Source: Theobroma cacao (Eukaryota > Streptophyta > Magnoliopsida > Malvales > Malvaceae). Taken from it: a DNA stretch of 64,000 nucleotides. Within the stretch, counting starts at the first letter, position 1, and each line of letters starts with the position of its first letter. Below the pieces are notes generated by a model that had not been told where the DNA came from, made no database searches, and saw only the letters and a program-made list of their open reading frames with translations. The stretch covers positions 3,477,379 to 3,541,378 of the forward strand of contig NC_030854.1 of NCBI RefSeq assembly GCF_000208745.1, read 5' to 3'. Positions 33,254 through 45,814 of the stretch are shown here, in pieces. The translations under genes were made by a program, and so were the position numbers.

Positions 33254-36200
33254 ATGGGTATTCTACAAGACGACGTAGTGATCATAAGGCAATCAGAGAA
33301 AGAAGGAGAACCAAATGTTATCACTGTTAACTGCCCTGATAAAACTGGTTTGGGCTGTGATTTATGCCGCATCTTGCTCTTTTTTGGTCTTAGCATTGTT
33401 AGAGGAGGTAACCCCAAGTTCTCTTTTTTCAAGAAAATGATTGCATGTTTTTTTAGATACCAACTTTTTTCTTTAGAAATAAAATAAAGTTGGAATTTTT
33501 TCTTTCAAGTTCACAGTCTTTTGGCTATTTGGAAGCCAACCCAATTTTTATGCATGTGTTTTATTTATCTTCATTTGAGCTTTTACTTTTATTCTGTGAA
33601 ACAAGCTATGGAGATTTTGAGGTTTTGGCTTAACTTTGATGAAAATTTGGGTATTTTGATCTTTCAAGTTTTAATCTTTGGACTATTTGGAGGTCAAAAA
33701 ATTGTTTTATTTATCTTCAGTTGAGTGAAACAAATGATGGGCATTTGAGAAGCTATGAAAAAAAACTTGATAATTTGATTTAATTTTGGTAATATAATTG
33801 GATTTTTATGGTCTTAATTACCACTTATTTAAAAAAAATTTTGTTTGTGTTGTGAAGATGTATCTACAGATGGGAAATGGTGCTACATAGTGTTTTGGGT
33901 GGTTTGTAAGCCTGCAACAAGATGGGGTTCTTCGAGATGGGAATTGTTGAAGAAAAGACTAATTGGGGCTTGCCCTTCGTGCTCTTCAGCTTCTGGGATT
34001 TCTTATTACCGTTCTGAATTGCAGCCTCCAAAGCCTCCTGATGTGTTTCTCCTCAAGCTTTGCTGTTATGATAGAAAAGGCCTTTTACATGGTGAACTTC
34101 TTCTTTTGAGAGCATCTTGGTGTAGTTTCAATTCATATGAAGTTTTGGTCTCAATTTGATTTTTTTCTTTTATAAATCAAGGGGGATTTATCCTTTTTTA
34201 AAAAAAATATTGAATTTTAGAGATCCGAGTTCTCTTTTTTTTCCCCTGTTAGTTCAGCTATCATACAGGGCATGAAGAAATGGTTTTCTGTTTTTGCTTT
34301 CCTGCATCATATTTCTTCATGATAGGGTCTTCTTATGAAGAATTTGAGCACAAATGTGGTCCAAACTATATTAGTAATTGAATTTTAGATTTTCTCTTTG
34401 CAGATGTGACAGAAGTTCTGTGTTGTCTCGAACTCAATATAAAGAAAGTGAAGGTATCTACAACTCCAGATGGGTCAGTGATGGACCTATTCTTTGTTAC
34501 AGATACCAGGTTTTGCTTCTTTGACATGATCTCTCCAAAATTAGATTATGTGCTTTGCTAATCTTTGAGAACTAGTTTTATGTTTCATGTAAGTTGCTAC
34601 TATTACAAGTGCAATTCAGTTAATATATCATGTTCATTACCTTTGATCAGTTAGGCTTCTTTGAAAATGACTGCAAATGTATTTGGAATTATAACAACAT
34701 GCACATCTAAGTAGAGGTTTATTGTTGCTTCTATTCAAACTATATATGTATGCGGGAGAAAGGGTTGAGGGATTCAGAGCTGAATTGATGTAGACAAGAA
34801 AATATTCTCTGATAGGGCAATAGATTAAAATTGGTTTTAAAAGGATAATTTAGGTTATAGTAATTGTAACTCTGATATGCTGAGGCAGCTTGCATCTCCA
34901 CCTTAAGTTTCTACAACCCTTTTGTGGAAGAACAAAATCTTGTTTATATTTTTCTTAATTATCAAAAAGTAACATCCTTTGTAAATATTGTGATTTTTTT
35001 CCAGGGAACTATTACATACAACAAAGAGGCAGGAGGAGACTTGTAAAGCATTGGAAGATGTTATGCAGGAAGCTGTGATTAGCTGTAACATTCAAAAGGT
35101 TGGACCTCAAATTACTGCATGTTCTCAGGCATCTCCATTTCTCCCATCTCAAATAACAGAAGATATTTTCCACTTAGAGATGTCCAATAAACTCCCAAGT
35201 GTATCACTTACTTCCAACAGTGTTTCTGTCACAATGGACAACTCGCTCAGTCCTGCTCACACGCTTGTTCAAATCATTTGCCAAGATCATAAAGGTCTTC
35301 TGTATGACATAATGAGAACTCTGAAGGATTACAACATTCAGGTAGATATACTAATTGCTAGTATATAATGAATCAATGTTTTACTGGATTTTTACGAAAG
35401 TGTCATGCTGCAGTTAATCATGGACATTTGTCCAATCTTATCTGGGAAGATTGGTTTTAGGAATATTCTAGCTTGAATAATTTATAATATTGCTTTTATT
35501 CTCGTTTGAATATATCTTTTTTGAAAATTTTGATATGTGAAACTTGACAATTCAATGGCTTTTATCATTCTGTCGTTTTCATGTGGCTGTACTTAGTTAT
35601 GTGTATTGCCAAGTAGCCCATCTCCATGAATTTATAAAACCACTCTTGCTATGCTTCTATAGTCAATGTTTTCTATTATCATGTGTATCTGTCAATCATA
35701 ATTGACATGATTCTTTTCAAAATTGTGGAAGCACCTTTTTACTTGTTTAATTTTCAGTTGGAGGAAGAGAAGCATTCTTAGCCCATGTAACTGGCACTAG
35801 TTCCACCATCTTAATACCTCAATTTTATAATGTAACTAGATTTCATATGGACGCTTCTATATAAAACAAGGAAGAAAGTGTGAGATTGACCTGTTTATAA
35901 TGCAAGCTGATGGAAAGAAGATTGTTGATCCTAGCAAGCAAAATGCATTGTCCTCGCGTCTGCAGATGGAACTGCTCCAACCACTCAGAGTAGCTGTAAT
36001 GAGCCGGGGTCCTGATACAGAGCTTCTGGTTGCAAATCCTGTAGAGTTATCAAGCAAGGGCCGGCCTCTTGTTTTTTATGACATTACCCTTGCTTTAAAG
36101 ATGCTTGACACTTGCATCTTCTCGGTACTTCCTAAGCTCTGTGCCGTTAAGCTTCTACAGGAGTTCTGCTCTGCTTTCCTGTATTTTGTTTTCACATGTA

Positions 36201-36762
36201 AATAAATTCATTTTTGTTGCTTAAAACGGGCTTGCGTCATTGGGATTATGAGCTTAACAGTGCGTTAGGGTTGATATCTGCTGTGGCTGCATGTTTTCCA
36301 TATCTAGTCTGCATTATAAATTTATGCATCAATTTCCAACTCCTAGTCTGACGAGGGGATTGTGAAATGCAATAATATTCATATATGCTTTTCTCTCTTA
36401 CTCCTCTTTGCTGTCCCTTATATAGTTGTAGGATATGGTACCTGTTTACTGATATGCTACCTGTCCAAACATGAATCCAATGTATTACATGTATTATACT
36501 ACTTGATCAGAATGCAATGCTGTTTATTTAGAGAAGAGACTGGCTTTTCTTAGTCAATTAATGTTTCTCAGTTTTTCTTTTGCAAGTTGCACGTATAACT
36601 TTTTTGAGTATACATATTTTTCAGGCAGAGATTGGGAGACACATGATTGGAGATCGAGAGTGGGAAGTTTACAGAGTTCTGCTAGATGAAGGGGCTAGCT
36701 TATCTGTTCCAAGAAGAAAGGTTGAGGAAGGAGTTTGGAAGCTGTTGATGGGTTGGGAATAA
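33254..36762 (+). CDS. ACR9: ACT domain-repeat protein, ACR9 type
   Basis: Six coding exons: 33254-33407, 33858-34091, 34404-34509, 35005-35341, 35840-36124 and 36625-36762, giving 417 residues. All introns are GT-AG with consistent phases. ACT domains are small ligand-binding modules, and ACR proteins are plant-specific proteins made of several of them. ACT-like units are visible around residues 20-100 (VITVNCPDKTGLGCDLCRIL), 115-175 (CCYDRKGLLHDVTEVL), 262-330 (IICQDHKGLLYDIMRTLKDY) and near the C-terminus (EIGRHMIGDREWEVYRVLLDE). The start context and full-length N-terminus match the ACR9/ACR10 subgroup, linked in Arabidopsis to sugar signalling. No catalytic domain is present, so a sensor or regulatory role is inferred. 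Residues WGSSRW near 69-74 look like a small insertion. Confidence 0.92.
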
Positions 36763-38626
36763 CTATGATCACAACATTGTTCCTCCTGGATGGCCATGGC
36801 CCCTGTACAGTATACTTGCCCTGCCCCTCTGTGCAGTCACTGTAAATTATGAATCACGTCACTAAAATTTCGTATCTTACAGTTGCAGCTTCTGCGAGGC
36901 TAACCTTATGATGTAGAGATGAGTTGGTAGCAAGGAGATAAAGGAATAGTAAAGCTCTTGTGGCAAAGTATAGTTGAAAGTTGTAGCACAGAGGTAGAAA
37001 TCATGCATATCTTCTTGTGTAACTATCTTTGTTGGTGGACCCTTTTGGTGGGTCAGTTGGATAATATCAAGCAATCCGACAAAATTTCTAAATCATATTT
37101 TCATCTCCCTGTACGTAAGAATGCAGAACATGTTGTAGGAAAAAACAGCGTTTTCCAGTTTTCGCATATTATCAGTTATGCCATAAGTTTGTGCCGGAAT
37201 TAGAATCTCCGTGTCACTCTTTTGTCCACAAAACTGTATGGCCCCTGCATATTGATGGACAACTCTCTGTGATACGGTTGCTTTGCTCATGTATGTGTGA
37301 ACATGTTTTTTCAGTTTGAGAAATCCCAGCATCAGCCAGTTTTAAATAGCATACAAGCTAATTGTGTATATATTTAGGTTTTAAGCCAAGTCTTTCAAGA
37401 ATGATTGCAACAAGTTCGTCATACAGTGGGAAAAATTTAATATTTTAGCTCCAGCCCACCCCTGGTCTCTATTCAAACTTCTTCTTTGCCTTCCAATTGA
37501 ATTGGTTCTTATCAGTTTTGTCCTCTTTCTATTAATGTTGAGAACTACAGATGCCGAAAACCCTGGTTACAACATTTGAAGATTGCATACAAGAGCGTAT
37601 TTGTAGGGGACTTCTATGCTTTCGGTTTGCAACTTATCCAACAAATCATGGATGTCTCTTTAGATTCTACAGAAATAAGATATCACATCGGAAATAGTTA
37701 TGGTTTGATGTTTCACATGTCTATTTCGATCACTTCCATATCGTACAGATTGTCATGTTGCATGTCAAGATATTTCCACCAAAGATTTTTTGCTTTTTTA
37801 ATACCAGCAAAGGATAGAGCCAATGCTGCCCGGTCCTCCAATTCTGAATTTTCCTAGTTCAATGAAGACGTTGGTCCTTTGAGATGCTCACCTGTAGTTT
37901 GTTGTTATCCATTAAAAAAAAAGAAACAAGTTTACCTGCAGTTGATATAGATGTAACAAATGTTTTAGGGTAAAATATATATTTTTTTAAGTTTTGATTG
38001 AAATTATAAAAAAATTTATTAATTTTCGAAATAGATATTTCGTCTTATAAAAATATTTTTCATTGGACACATAAGTCTAACTGTTAGTTAATCATTAATA
38101 TTTTGTCAACTTATTGACGTGTTAAGAGTTACTCTTGATTAATTTTTATAATTATAATTTTTTATTTTTTATTAATTTACACAAAAAGCTCCTCAAGGGA
38201 GTAATGGAGTTTTTTTTTTCTTTTTTAAAAATACAATAATAAAATTTTAAATTAATTAAAAAAAATTTTAATTTTTTCACAATTTCTGTTAACGGTGTTT
38301 ACACTCTTAAGATGAATCATCTATTTCGAAAATTAATGAATGTCTGTGTAAATTCGACCAAAACTTAAAACATAAAGGTATTTTACCCATTGTTCTAATA
38401 TCTAACTCTGTTTTGTTTTGGGTTTTGACAGAATTCAAAGGGTAAGAGTTAAACAACTTGGAAGCAAGGAGTTTTGGAATACCTGATGAAGAAGAGTGAG
38501 GCATATCTGCTCATAGTGATTGCTATCCAACATTATTTTACAGACAAACAATAATAAACAAAAAGAAGACAAATCTGTTTAATGTCTAATGTAGATCCTC
38601 CAATTTATTGAACCAAATTTGCTTCA
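36763..38626. other. intergenic, ACR and HGSNAT-pseudogene 3' regions
   Basis: This presumably holds the ACR 3' UTR. A fold-back MITE occupies 37968-38388. Otherwise no gene is visible. Confidence 0.55.
37968..38388. mobile_element. fold-back MITE family 2, complete copy
   Basis: The 421-bp element begins GGGTAAAATA and ends TATTTTACCC. The inverted arms continue inward (AAGTTTTGATTGAAATT against AATTCGACCAAAACTT). The flanks AATGTTTTA and ATTGTTCTA agree at seven of nine bases. A more diverged relative is at 61008-61490. Confidence 0.7.
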
Positions 38627-41128
38627 TTACAGCTTCCAGTACATCCCCAACTTATTTAAGATTCCAGCAAGTACTCCATAGAATGTGATCTCAGCGAAAA
38701 TCACATACAAAAGAGTCCCTAGGTTCCTCGAGTTCCACATCTATGAAAACATGAGTTTTGATCCAAGTGACCTGAGCATTCATTGTTCAATTTGCATTTT
38801 CAGGTGACAATTTCAACAAACTGAAAATTCCAAACTGATCTGCTTAATGAAATTAACTGGAAGTAAACACTTACAAGTGTGTTGTCAGGGCGGTTATGGT
38901 ACCAGCCACTGATGAATGCTGCAAGTATACCTTGTGCCCCCAGCACAAAATGAGCATGGAGTTCATCCCTATCCATTCCAGGAATAGAAATGGAGTTCTC
39001 AGCCCCCAAACATGAATCTGTTCATTTTTCCCAAGGGACAACCAAGAAAAGAAAACAAAGAATTTCTGACTGGTTATTACACAATTATATATAGTTAGCT
39101 ATAAAGATTAGCTTATGTGGACAGGTGGTTTGCTGTATTCTTTTCATTACCAGAATGTAGACTCCAGAAAATACAACTCCCGCTGCACCAGCTGTGAGGC
39201 AGACATAGCTAATGGTGTAGAGCTGTTTATTGATAGGAATAGCTGCAACGCAGTGGGGAAAGATCCTTTCTTAATTTTTTATTTAGTTAAGAAGTTATTA
39301 AAAAACTCATTGGATATCCAATTAGATTTCAGAGGACAAAATCATTGTCAAGGAAACTGACCATGAGTGAGCCGAGAAAAAGTAAGCCAAGTCCCATTGA
39401 TACCCGTTGTTTGAGCCTTTGAGAGTGGCCCTACACAAAATTTCACTCTTTACTTCTAGAAGTTGATGTCTAATTAATGATAGTTCAAGTAACTTAATTG
39501 AGTTTCTAACCTTGAAATGTATCAGCACATGCCCGTAATGGATGCCTATGGTGCCCCAGAGAATAGCTGAGATTGAACTATAAAAGGAAAGGACTATTAT
39601 ATCATGTCTAGCTCAAAATAATCTTTCTTGCTCTGTTAAGTAGTAAATAGTGTGTTGATGAGGAAGTTTCAAACCTTAACAAGCCTTCTGGTTCAAAATG
39701 GCATGGCACCAAACTGGAGAATCCTCGAGAAAAGGGCCTGAACGTGGAGAATTGAGAGTACAAGCCTAGGAAGTTTATTGAAATGATTGAGAATAAGAAT
39801 TTTTTGGAACTCGAAAAGGAAAATTCAAAATGATTCTGCCTTGTTGGGACTGAACCTTTAGACGTTGCCGGACAGGGCTCTTGTAGAGATGGTTTATGCC
39901 CAAAATCTCCCTATCCATATACCCAACAGCATTACAAGCAGGTCCCAAGTGTCCCCTCATCCCACATTTCACCTAAAATTGGCGAAAAGGGTAAAGAAGC
40001 TGTTACAAGTACATCAATCATCGCATAATCTTGTTATACTTGATCAGCTATTCAGAACATACTGTATATATCGTTCCTCCCTCGTGATCAATAAAACTCC
40101 AATCAGGAACATACAATGAATACGTTGTGATCATGTAAATGGCAAACGCGGTGAACCCTCTAATCCTGGATTCAATGTAGACCAATTACATTACTCCCAT
40201 TGTCTTAGCAAAAGAATCAAAGTTTTGTTTCATAAATATGGGTACGGATGAAAGATTGGCCCTTTTTATCGTCTCTCAAGTGGTATGAGTAAGCTGAACT
40301 ACTTGTTTACCATTGCCATCGATATGCAGAGAAACTGGATAGATGTCCTGGTGCTATAACAAGTGGTCTCCATTTTGTAGTCAGAGTCTCTATCAGAGCT
40401 ACAACTAAGTATACCAATACTATTCTCTGCTTTCACGAAAGAAAACAGTGGTTACCATCAGCATGGCTTCAAAATCAATTCCTATAAAAAGGTCACTATG
40501 ATTAAAGCAGCTTTTTGATTCTTTCTTACAAGTATTAACGCTGTCAACATTATCGGTATACTCAGTCAAGAAAAAACAAAGGGTGATTACAATATTCGTG
40601 TAAATATTTCTAAACCTATATTAGAGATATCAAGGAAAATTTCAAAGATGAACAATGACTAGCTATGGAAAAGAGGACCTGGAGAATGCCACACCATCTA
40701 ATGAGCTCCTTGCCAACCCCATAAACGAGATCAATATTATCAGCTAAAGAATGAGAGTATCCTCCTGCAGTGTGTCAATATAGAAGTTCAGAGGTTAAGA
40801 GTTTTGATTCACTTGAGGGTCATGTGACAGAGAAAACCATGTACATTGTGGTAATGGCTTCACATGTTTATGGCATACCTTGCAACAGAATTCCCCAAAA
40901 TAGAAGCTTTAATGTCCTTAAGGTTATCTTATTAACTGCATCCTTGATCTTGAGAATTTTCTGTAAATTTGAGACCAAGGGTTTTATCAGAGACATCTGA
41001 CTTGTATTATAATAGCTGGGAAAGCCAGAAAACAAATGGAAATTAATAAGTTGTAAATATGGTTTGTCTAAAACCACAATTAGAGAAAAGAATATATATA
41101 CCTTGAGAGCCAGGGCAATTGCAACCCC

Positions 41129-41443
41129 TGTAATGAAACTGAGAAAGAGATGAAACTATGACAGAGCAGAGGACTACTCTGCTGTGGAGAAGGAACTAAA
41201 AGCAAGACGAGAGAAAATAAATTTTTCTGATGAAAACTTTTTCTTCATTAAACATGAACCAAAGTATATATACAAGGTATACATGGTTAACACCTGTTAA
41301 CATAAAGAGACAAGTGTTATTAACCAACCATGCACTAAGACACCTCATAACACTGCTGTAGAACACTTAATGACCAGTACAGTAAAGCAAAATACATAGT
41401 AAAACAAAATGATAAAGTCACAATGCATGCTTTAACTCTAACA
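41129..41443 (-). repeat. 3' LTR of the Copia element
   Basis: 315 bp. It differs from the partner LTR by three substitutions, a 2-bp indel and the absence of a 12-bp tandem duplication. The gag-pol stop codon falls in the first bases of this LTR (minus reading, 41438-41440). Confidence 0.95.
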
Positions 41444-44400
41444 CTCCTCCTTAAAGCCTGCATTGACAATACTCAGCTTTGCTTTCAAATCTTCAAACCT
41501 GGATATAGGCAGAGTCTTTGTCAAAATATCAGCAAGTTGATTAACTGAGGAGCAATATCCAAGAATAATCTCTCCACTATTCTCAGCTTCTCTTATAGCA
41601 TGGAACTTTACCTTAATGTGCTTAGTTTTCCCATGAAACACCGGATTCTTGGTGATAGCAATTGCAGACTTACTATCAATGAAGATTTTTGTTGGAGTTG
41701 TTTGCACAAAGGTTAAGTCCCTTAAAATTTTTCTTAGCCAGACAGCTTGGTTTGTTGCAGCATTGGCAGCTATGTACTCAGCTTCTGCTGATGATTGTGC
41801 AACCACTGCTTGTTTATGTGAATTCCAAGAAAAAACTCCATTACCTAAAGAGAAAATATATCCAAATGTGCTTTTGGAGTCTTCAACACTCCCTGCCCAG
41901 TCACTATCTGAATATCTAGCCAAGCTGATCTCATTTGTTCTTTTAAAGTGCAGACCATGATCAATGCTGCCCTTTAAGTATCTAAGAACACGTTTGGCAG
42001 CTGCAAAGTGAATAGCTGAAGGCTCTTTCATAAATCAGGACAATAGACTCACAGAATACATTAACTCAGGTCGAGTGGAACACACATAAAGCAAGCTTCC
42101 AATGAGACTTCTGTAACTAGTAGCATCTTGGAGCTTAGAACCATCATCTGCAGTAAGCTTTTGATTCACAACCAGCGGTGTTGACACAGATTTGCAATCA
42201 CTCATATGAAACTTACTCAGGATGTTGTTGATGTAATTTCCCTGAGATACAAAAATACCTTTGTTGGTTTGGCATATTTGCATTCCAAGGAAATAGTTCA
42301 TCAGGCCAAGATCTGACATTTTAAATTTGTTCTCCATTTGAGACTTGAATTCATTAATTGCTGCAGTGTCACAGCTAGTGATCATCAGATCATCAACATA
42401 AGAGAGACAATTACCTGAGCTTGATTTTGATGCTTAAGCACATATAGAGTGGCTTCATTAGAGCTCCTTTCAAATCCAAGATTCACCAAGTAAGAGTCAA
42501 TCTTACTGTTCCAAGCTCGAGGAGCTTGTCTCAGGCCATACAAGGCCTTATGTAACTTATATACTCTATCAGAATCAGATTCGATCTTGAATCCTTCAGG
42601 TTGCTCAACATAAATCTCCTCCTGCAATATACCATTTAAAAAGGCTGATTTCACATCAAAATGATATACCCTCCATCCAAGTGCAGCTGAAATAGCTAAC
42701 AGCAACCGAATGGTTTCATATCTGGCCACAGGAGCAAAGGTATGTAGAAAATCAATACCAGGTATTTGAGAGTACCCTTTGGCAACTAACCTTGCCTTAT
42801 ACTTGTTCAATGTACCATCTGAATTAAACTTCTTTTTGAAGATCCATATAACTCCAACCACATGTTGATTCTCAGGTCTAGCAACCAATGACCAAGTATT
42901 GTTCTGATTAATCATATTGATTTCTTCTTGCATTGCAGTCCTCCATTCCTCAGACTTAGCTGTTGCTTGATAACTATCTGGTTCAGTTGTGGCCATTAAG
43001 CTTCTATGATAAATGTCATCAAGATCTCTTGTGCCTCTGACTGCAAAGTGTTCATCATCATCATTATCTATGCCAACATACTGATCTGCTGCATCTGCAT
43101 CAATGAATTCTTGAAATTCAATTCTGAATGGTGACTCTCCTGTGTTTGCTTCATTTTCATTCCAGCTCCATTTAGTTTCTTCATCAAAAATGACATTTCT
43201 AGATACAATAACTTTCTTTGATTTTACTAGATAAACTCTGTATCCCTTTGACTGCTCACTGTAACCAATAAACACTCCAGCTTCTGATCTATAATCAAGC
43301 TTATCTCTGATGTTCTCAGGTATTTGATGATAGCACAAGCTTCCAAATATTCTGAGATGATCAACTGCAGGTTTTCTACTATACCAAGCTTCGTAAGAAG
43401 TCAAAGCTGTTAAAGCCTTTGTTGGTAATCTGTTTAACAGATAAACAGCTGTATCACATGCTTCTGCCCAGAATTTCTTTGGAAGATCTTTCTCAAACAA
43501 AAGACATCTTGCCATGTCAAGAATAGATCTATTTTTCCTTTCACTCACCCCATTCTGTTGAGGTGAATAAGGAATTGTAAGCTGATGATGAATGCCCTCT
43601 GTTTCAAGAAAATTTTAAACTGTGAAGATGTATACTCCCCACCATTGTCTGACCTGAGACACTTCAATTTGGAACCAGATTCTCTCTCAACTTTGGCTTT
43701 GAACTTAACAAACACTTCAAAGACATCAGACTTGGATTTGAGAAAATAAATCCATGTATACCTGCTATAGTCATCAATAAAGATTATGAAATATCTGTTA
43801 CCTGACAAGGATTGTTGAGTCATCGGCCCTACTACATCTGAATGTACCAGTTCAAGTCCTTTTCTTGCTCTCTTAGAACTGACAGATGGAAAAGGCTTTC
43901 TGCTTTGTTTGCCAAATTTGCACACACCACATACAGAAGTTGATTGACTGATTTTAGGTAACTTCTCTACTAATTTTTGAGATTGCAGCAAGCTCATATA
44001 ATTGTAGCTACAATGTCCTAGCCTTCTGTGCCAAAGTGATAATGAATCTACATTGTTGCTACTGGCTTGCATACACATTTCAGTCAAATTGATATGAAAA
44101 CATCTATTTTTCATTTGAACATTCATCAATAATTCACCAGAGGGATCATATATGGTACATCCATCATTCTTGAATAAAAGCACATAATTATTTTCCATCA
44201 TCTGACCTACACTCAGCAAATTCTGAGCTATATCAAGTATCAACAGTACATTATGAACATACCTTAGGCCTACAGCTGTGTTGATCCCTACTGTGCCTTT
44301 TCCCACAGCATCAAGATATACACCATTCCCTATTTTTACTTTTGACCTGTGATGAGTATCCAGATCAGTAAATAAGGAAGAATTTGATGTAACATGATTA

Positions 44401-45409
44401 GAGCTACCACTGTCAAGAAGCCACTTCACATTATCTGAAGAACTGCTTCCTGAAACCATAAACAACTGTTCCTCTGAAACCTCAACATTTTCAATAGCAT
44501 GAGAGACTTCTTCTTTTACTTCAGGTTTGTTCTTACAAACCTTTTCCACATGGCCTAACTGCTTGCATACATTGCACCTTACACCAGGCCTGTACCAGCA
44601 ATATGACACAAGATGACTCCTTTTCTTACAATGAGGACAAACTGGAAATCTGGTTCTCCTATTCTGTGCTTTCTTTTCTTGTGAGTTTCCTTTTTGGTTA
44701 TTTTTAGCATCACTCAAATTCTTCTTTGCTGAAGTATCAGCAGGAGCCTTTCCTTTCATTCGAGCAGAAAAGGCTAAATCAGCTTTGTCAATTCTTCTAG
44801 CAGCTTTCCTATGTTCATCAGCCTCAAGAGCACTCACTAAATCAGTGATTGACAGCTCTGAGATATCTTTCACTTGCTCCAAAGAAGAAACTACAGCATC
44901 AAATCTCTCTGGTAAGCTGATGAGTACTTTCTCCACAACCTTGGCATCTGTCAAAGACTCTCCCATCAGTCGAATTGATTCACCAGCTTCATCACCATGT
45001 CTACAAATTCTTGTACAGACTGACTTTCCTTCATTCTTAGCATTTCATATTGTCTCCTAAGGTTCTGCAAACGCATTTGCCTGCTTCTTGTAGATCCCAT
45101 AAACGCTTCTTCAAGCTTGCTCCAAGCCTGCTTAGCTATTTCACACCCCATAATCCTGCTGAAAATTGACTCTGTAACAGCTGCTTGTATGAAGGAGAGA
45201 GCTCCATACTTCTTAGCTACCTCTTCTTCATATTGGTTCAGTTGAGCAAGTGTGGGATTTTCTCTCAAAGGTGGTATTTCAGAATCATTTTCAACAACAT
45301 TCCAAAGGTTAACACCTTTAAGGAATGATTTCATTTTGACAGCCCAAACAGGGTAGTTAGAACCATCAAAAATTGGTGCATTTTGCTGAATAACAGTTGT
45401 AGTTGACAT
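41438..45409 (-). pseudogene. inactivated Copia gag-pol polyprotein
   Basis: Reading starts at 45409 with a gag (UBN2-type) region, FDGSNYPVW near the start. A CCHC zinc knuckle follows (CNVCKQLGHVEKVC), then the aspartic protease motif LLDSGSSNH, HRRLGH of the pre-integrase domain, and an integrase core (HSDVVGP, DDYSRY, SDNGGEY). After these come a reverse transcriptase (KARLVAKGYSQ, FDVKSAFLNG) and RNase H (SDSDWAG, SSAEAEYIA). The frame is broken four times: single-base losses near 44975 (gag), 43595 (integrase) and 42400 (at the reverse transcriptase active-site region), and a TGA at 42035-42037. The element therefore cannot encode its own transposition proteins. A few of the breaks sit in short homopolymers, so a check of the raw reads is fair. 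Confidence 0.93.
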
Positions 45410-45477
45410 CTTGATGAAGAGTGAACTATGAACAAGTGAGGAAGAAGGTTATAGATGGCTCAAAGATCGATTATATA

Positions 45478-45489
45478 GCTCTGATACCA
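45478..45489 (-). other. retrotransposon primer-binding site
   Basis: On the minus strand it reads TGGTATCAGAGC, complementary to the 3' end of initiator methionine tRNA, and it directly abuts the 5' LTR. Confidence 0.93.
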
Positions 45490-45814
45490 TGTAATGAAAC
45501 TGAGAAAGAGATGAAACTATGACAGAGCAGAGGACTACTCTGCTGTGGAGAAGGAACTAAAAGCAAAACGAGAGAAAATAAATTTTTCTGATGAAAACTT
45601 TTTCTTCATTAAACATGAACCAAAGTATCTATACAAGGTATAAATGGTTAACACCTGTTAACATAAAGAGACAAGTGTTATTAACCAACCATGCACTAAG
45701 ACACCTCATAACACACCTCATAACACTGCTGTAGAACACTTAATGACCAGTACAGTAAAGCAAAATACATAGTAAAACAAAATGATAAAGTCACAGCATG
45801 CTTTAACTCTAACA
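45490..45814 (-). repeat. 5' LTR of the Copia element
   Basis: 325 bp. It carries a 12-bp tandem duplication (ACCTCATAACAC, near 45710-45730) that the other LTR lacks. It presumably held the promoter of the element. Confidence 0.95.

Larger units (their letters stand above)
41129..45814 (-). mobile_element. Copia LTR retrotransposon inside HGSNAT-like exon 2
   Basis: The 4,686-bp element is flanked by the 5-bp target duplication ACCCC (41124-41128 and 45815-45819). It is read on the minus strand. The 5' LTR is 45814-45490 and the 3' LTR 41443-41129, with TG...CA ends. A primer-binding site TGGTATCAGAGC (initiator tRNA-Met type) abuts the 5' LTR, and a purine tract AAGGAGGAG (plus positions 41444-41452) abuts the 3' LTR. 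The domain order is gag, protease, integrase, reverse transcriptase, RNase H, which defines Copia/Ty1. The coding region is inactivated (see the gag-pol entry). Confidence 0.96.

Noticed and set aside
32974..33432. 152-codon minus-strand frame across the ACR start
   Set aside because: Antisense to the ACR leader and first exon; Ser/Thr-rich run is the complement of GA-rich DNA.
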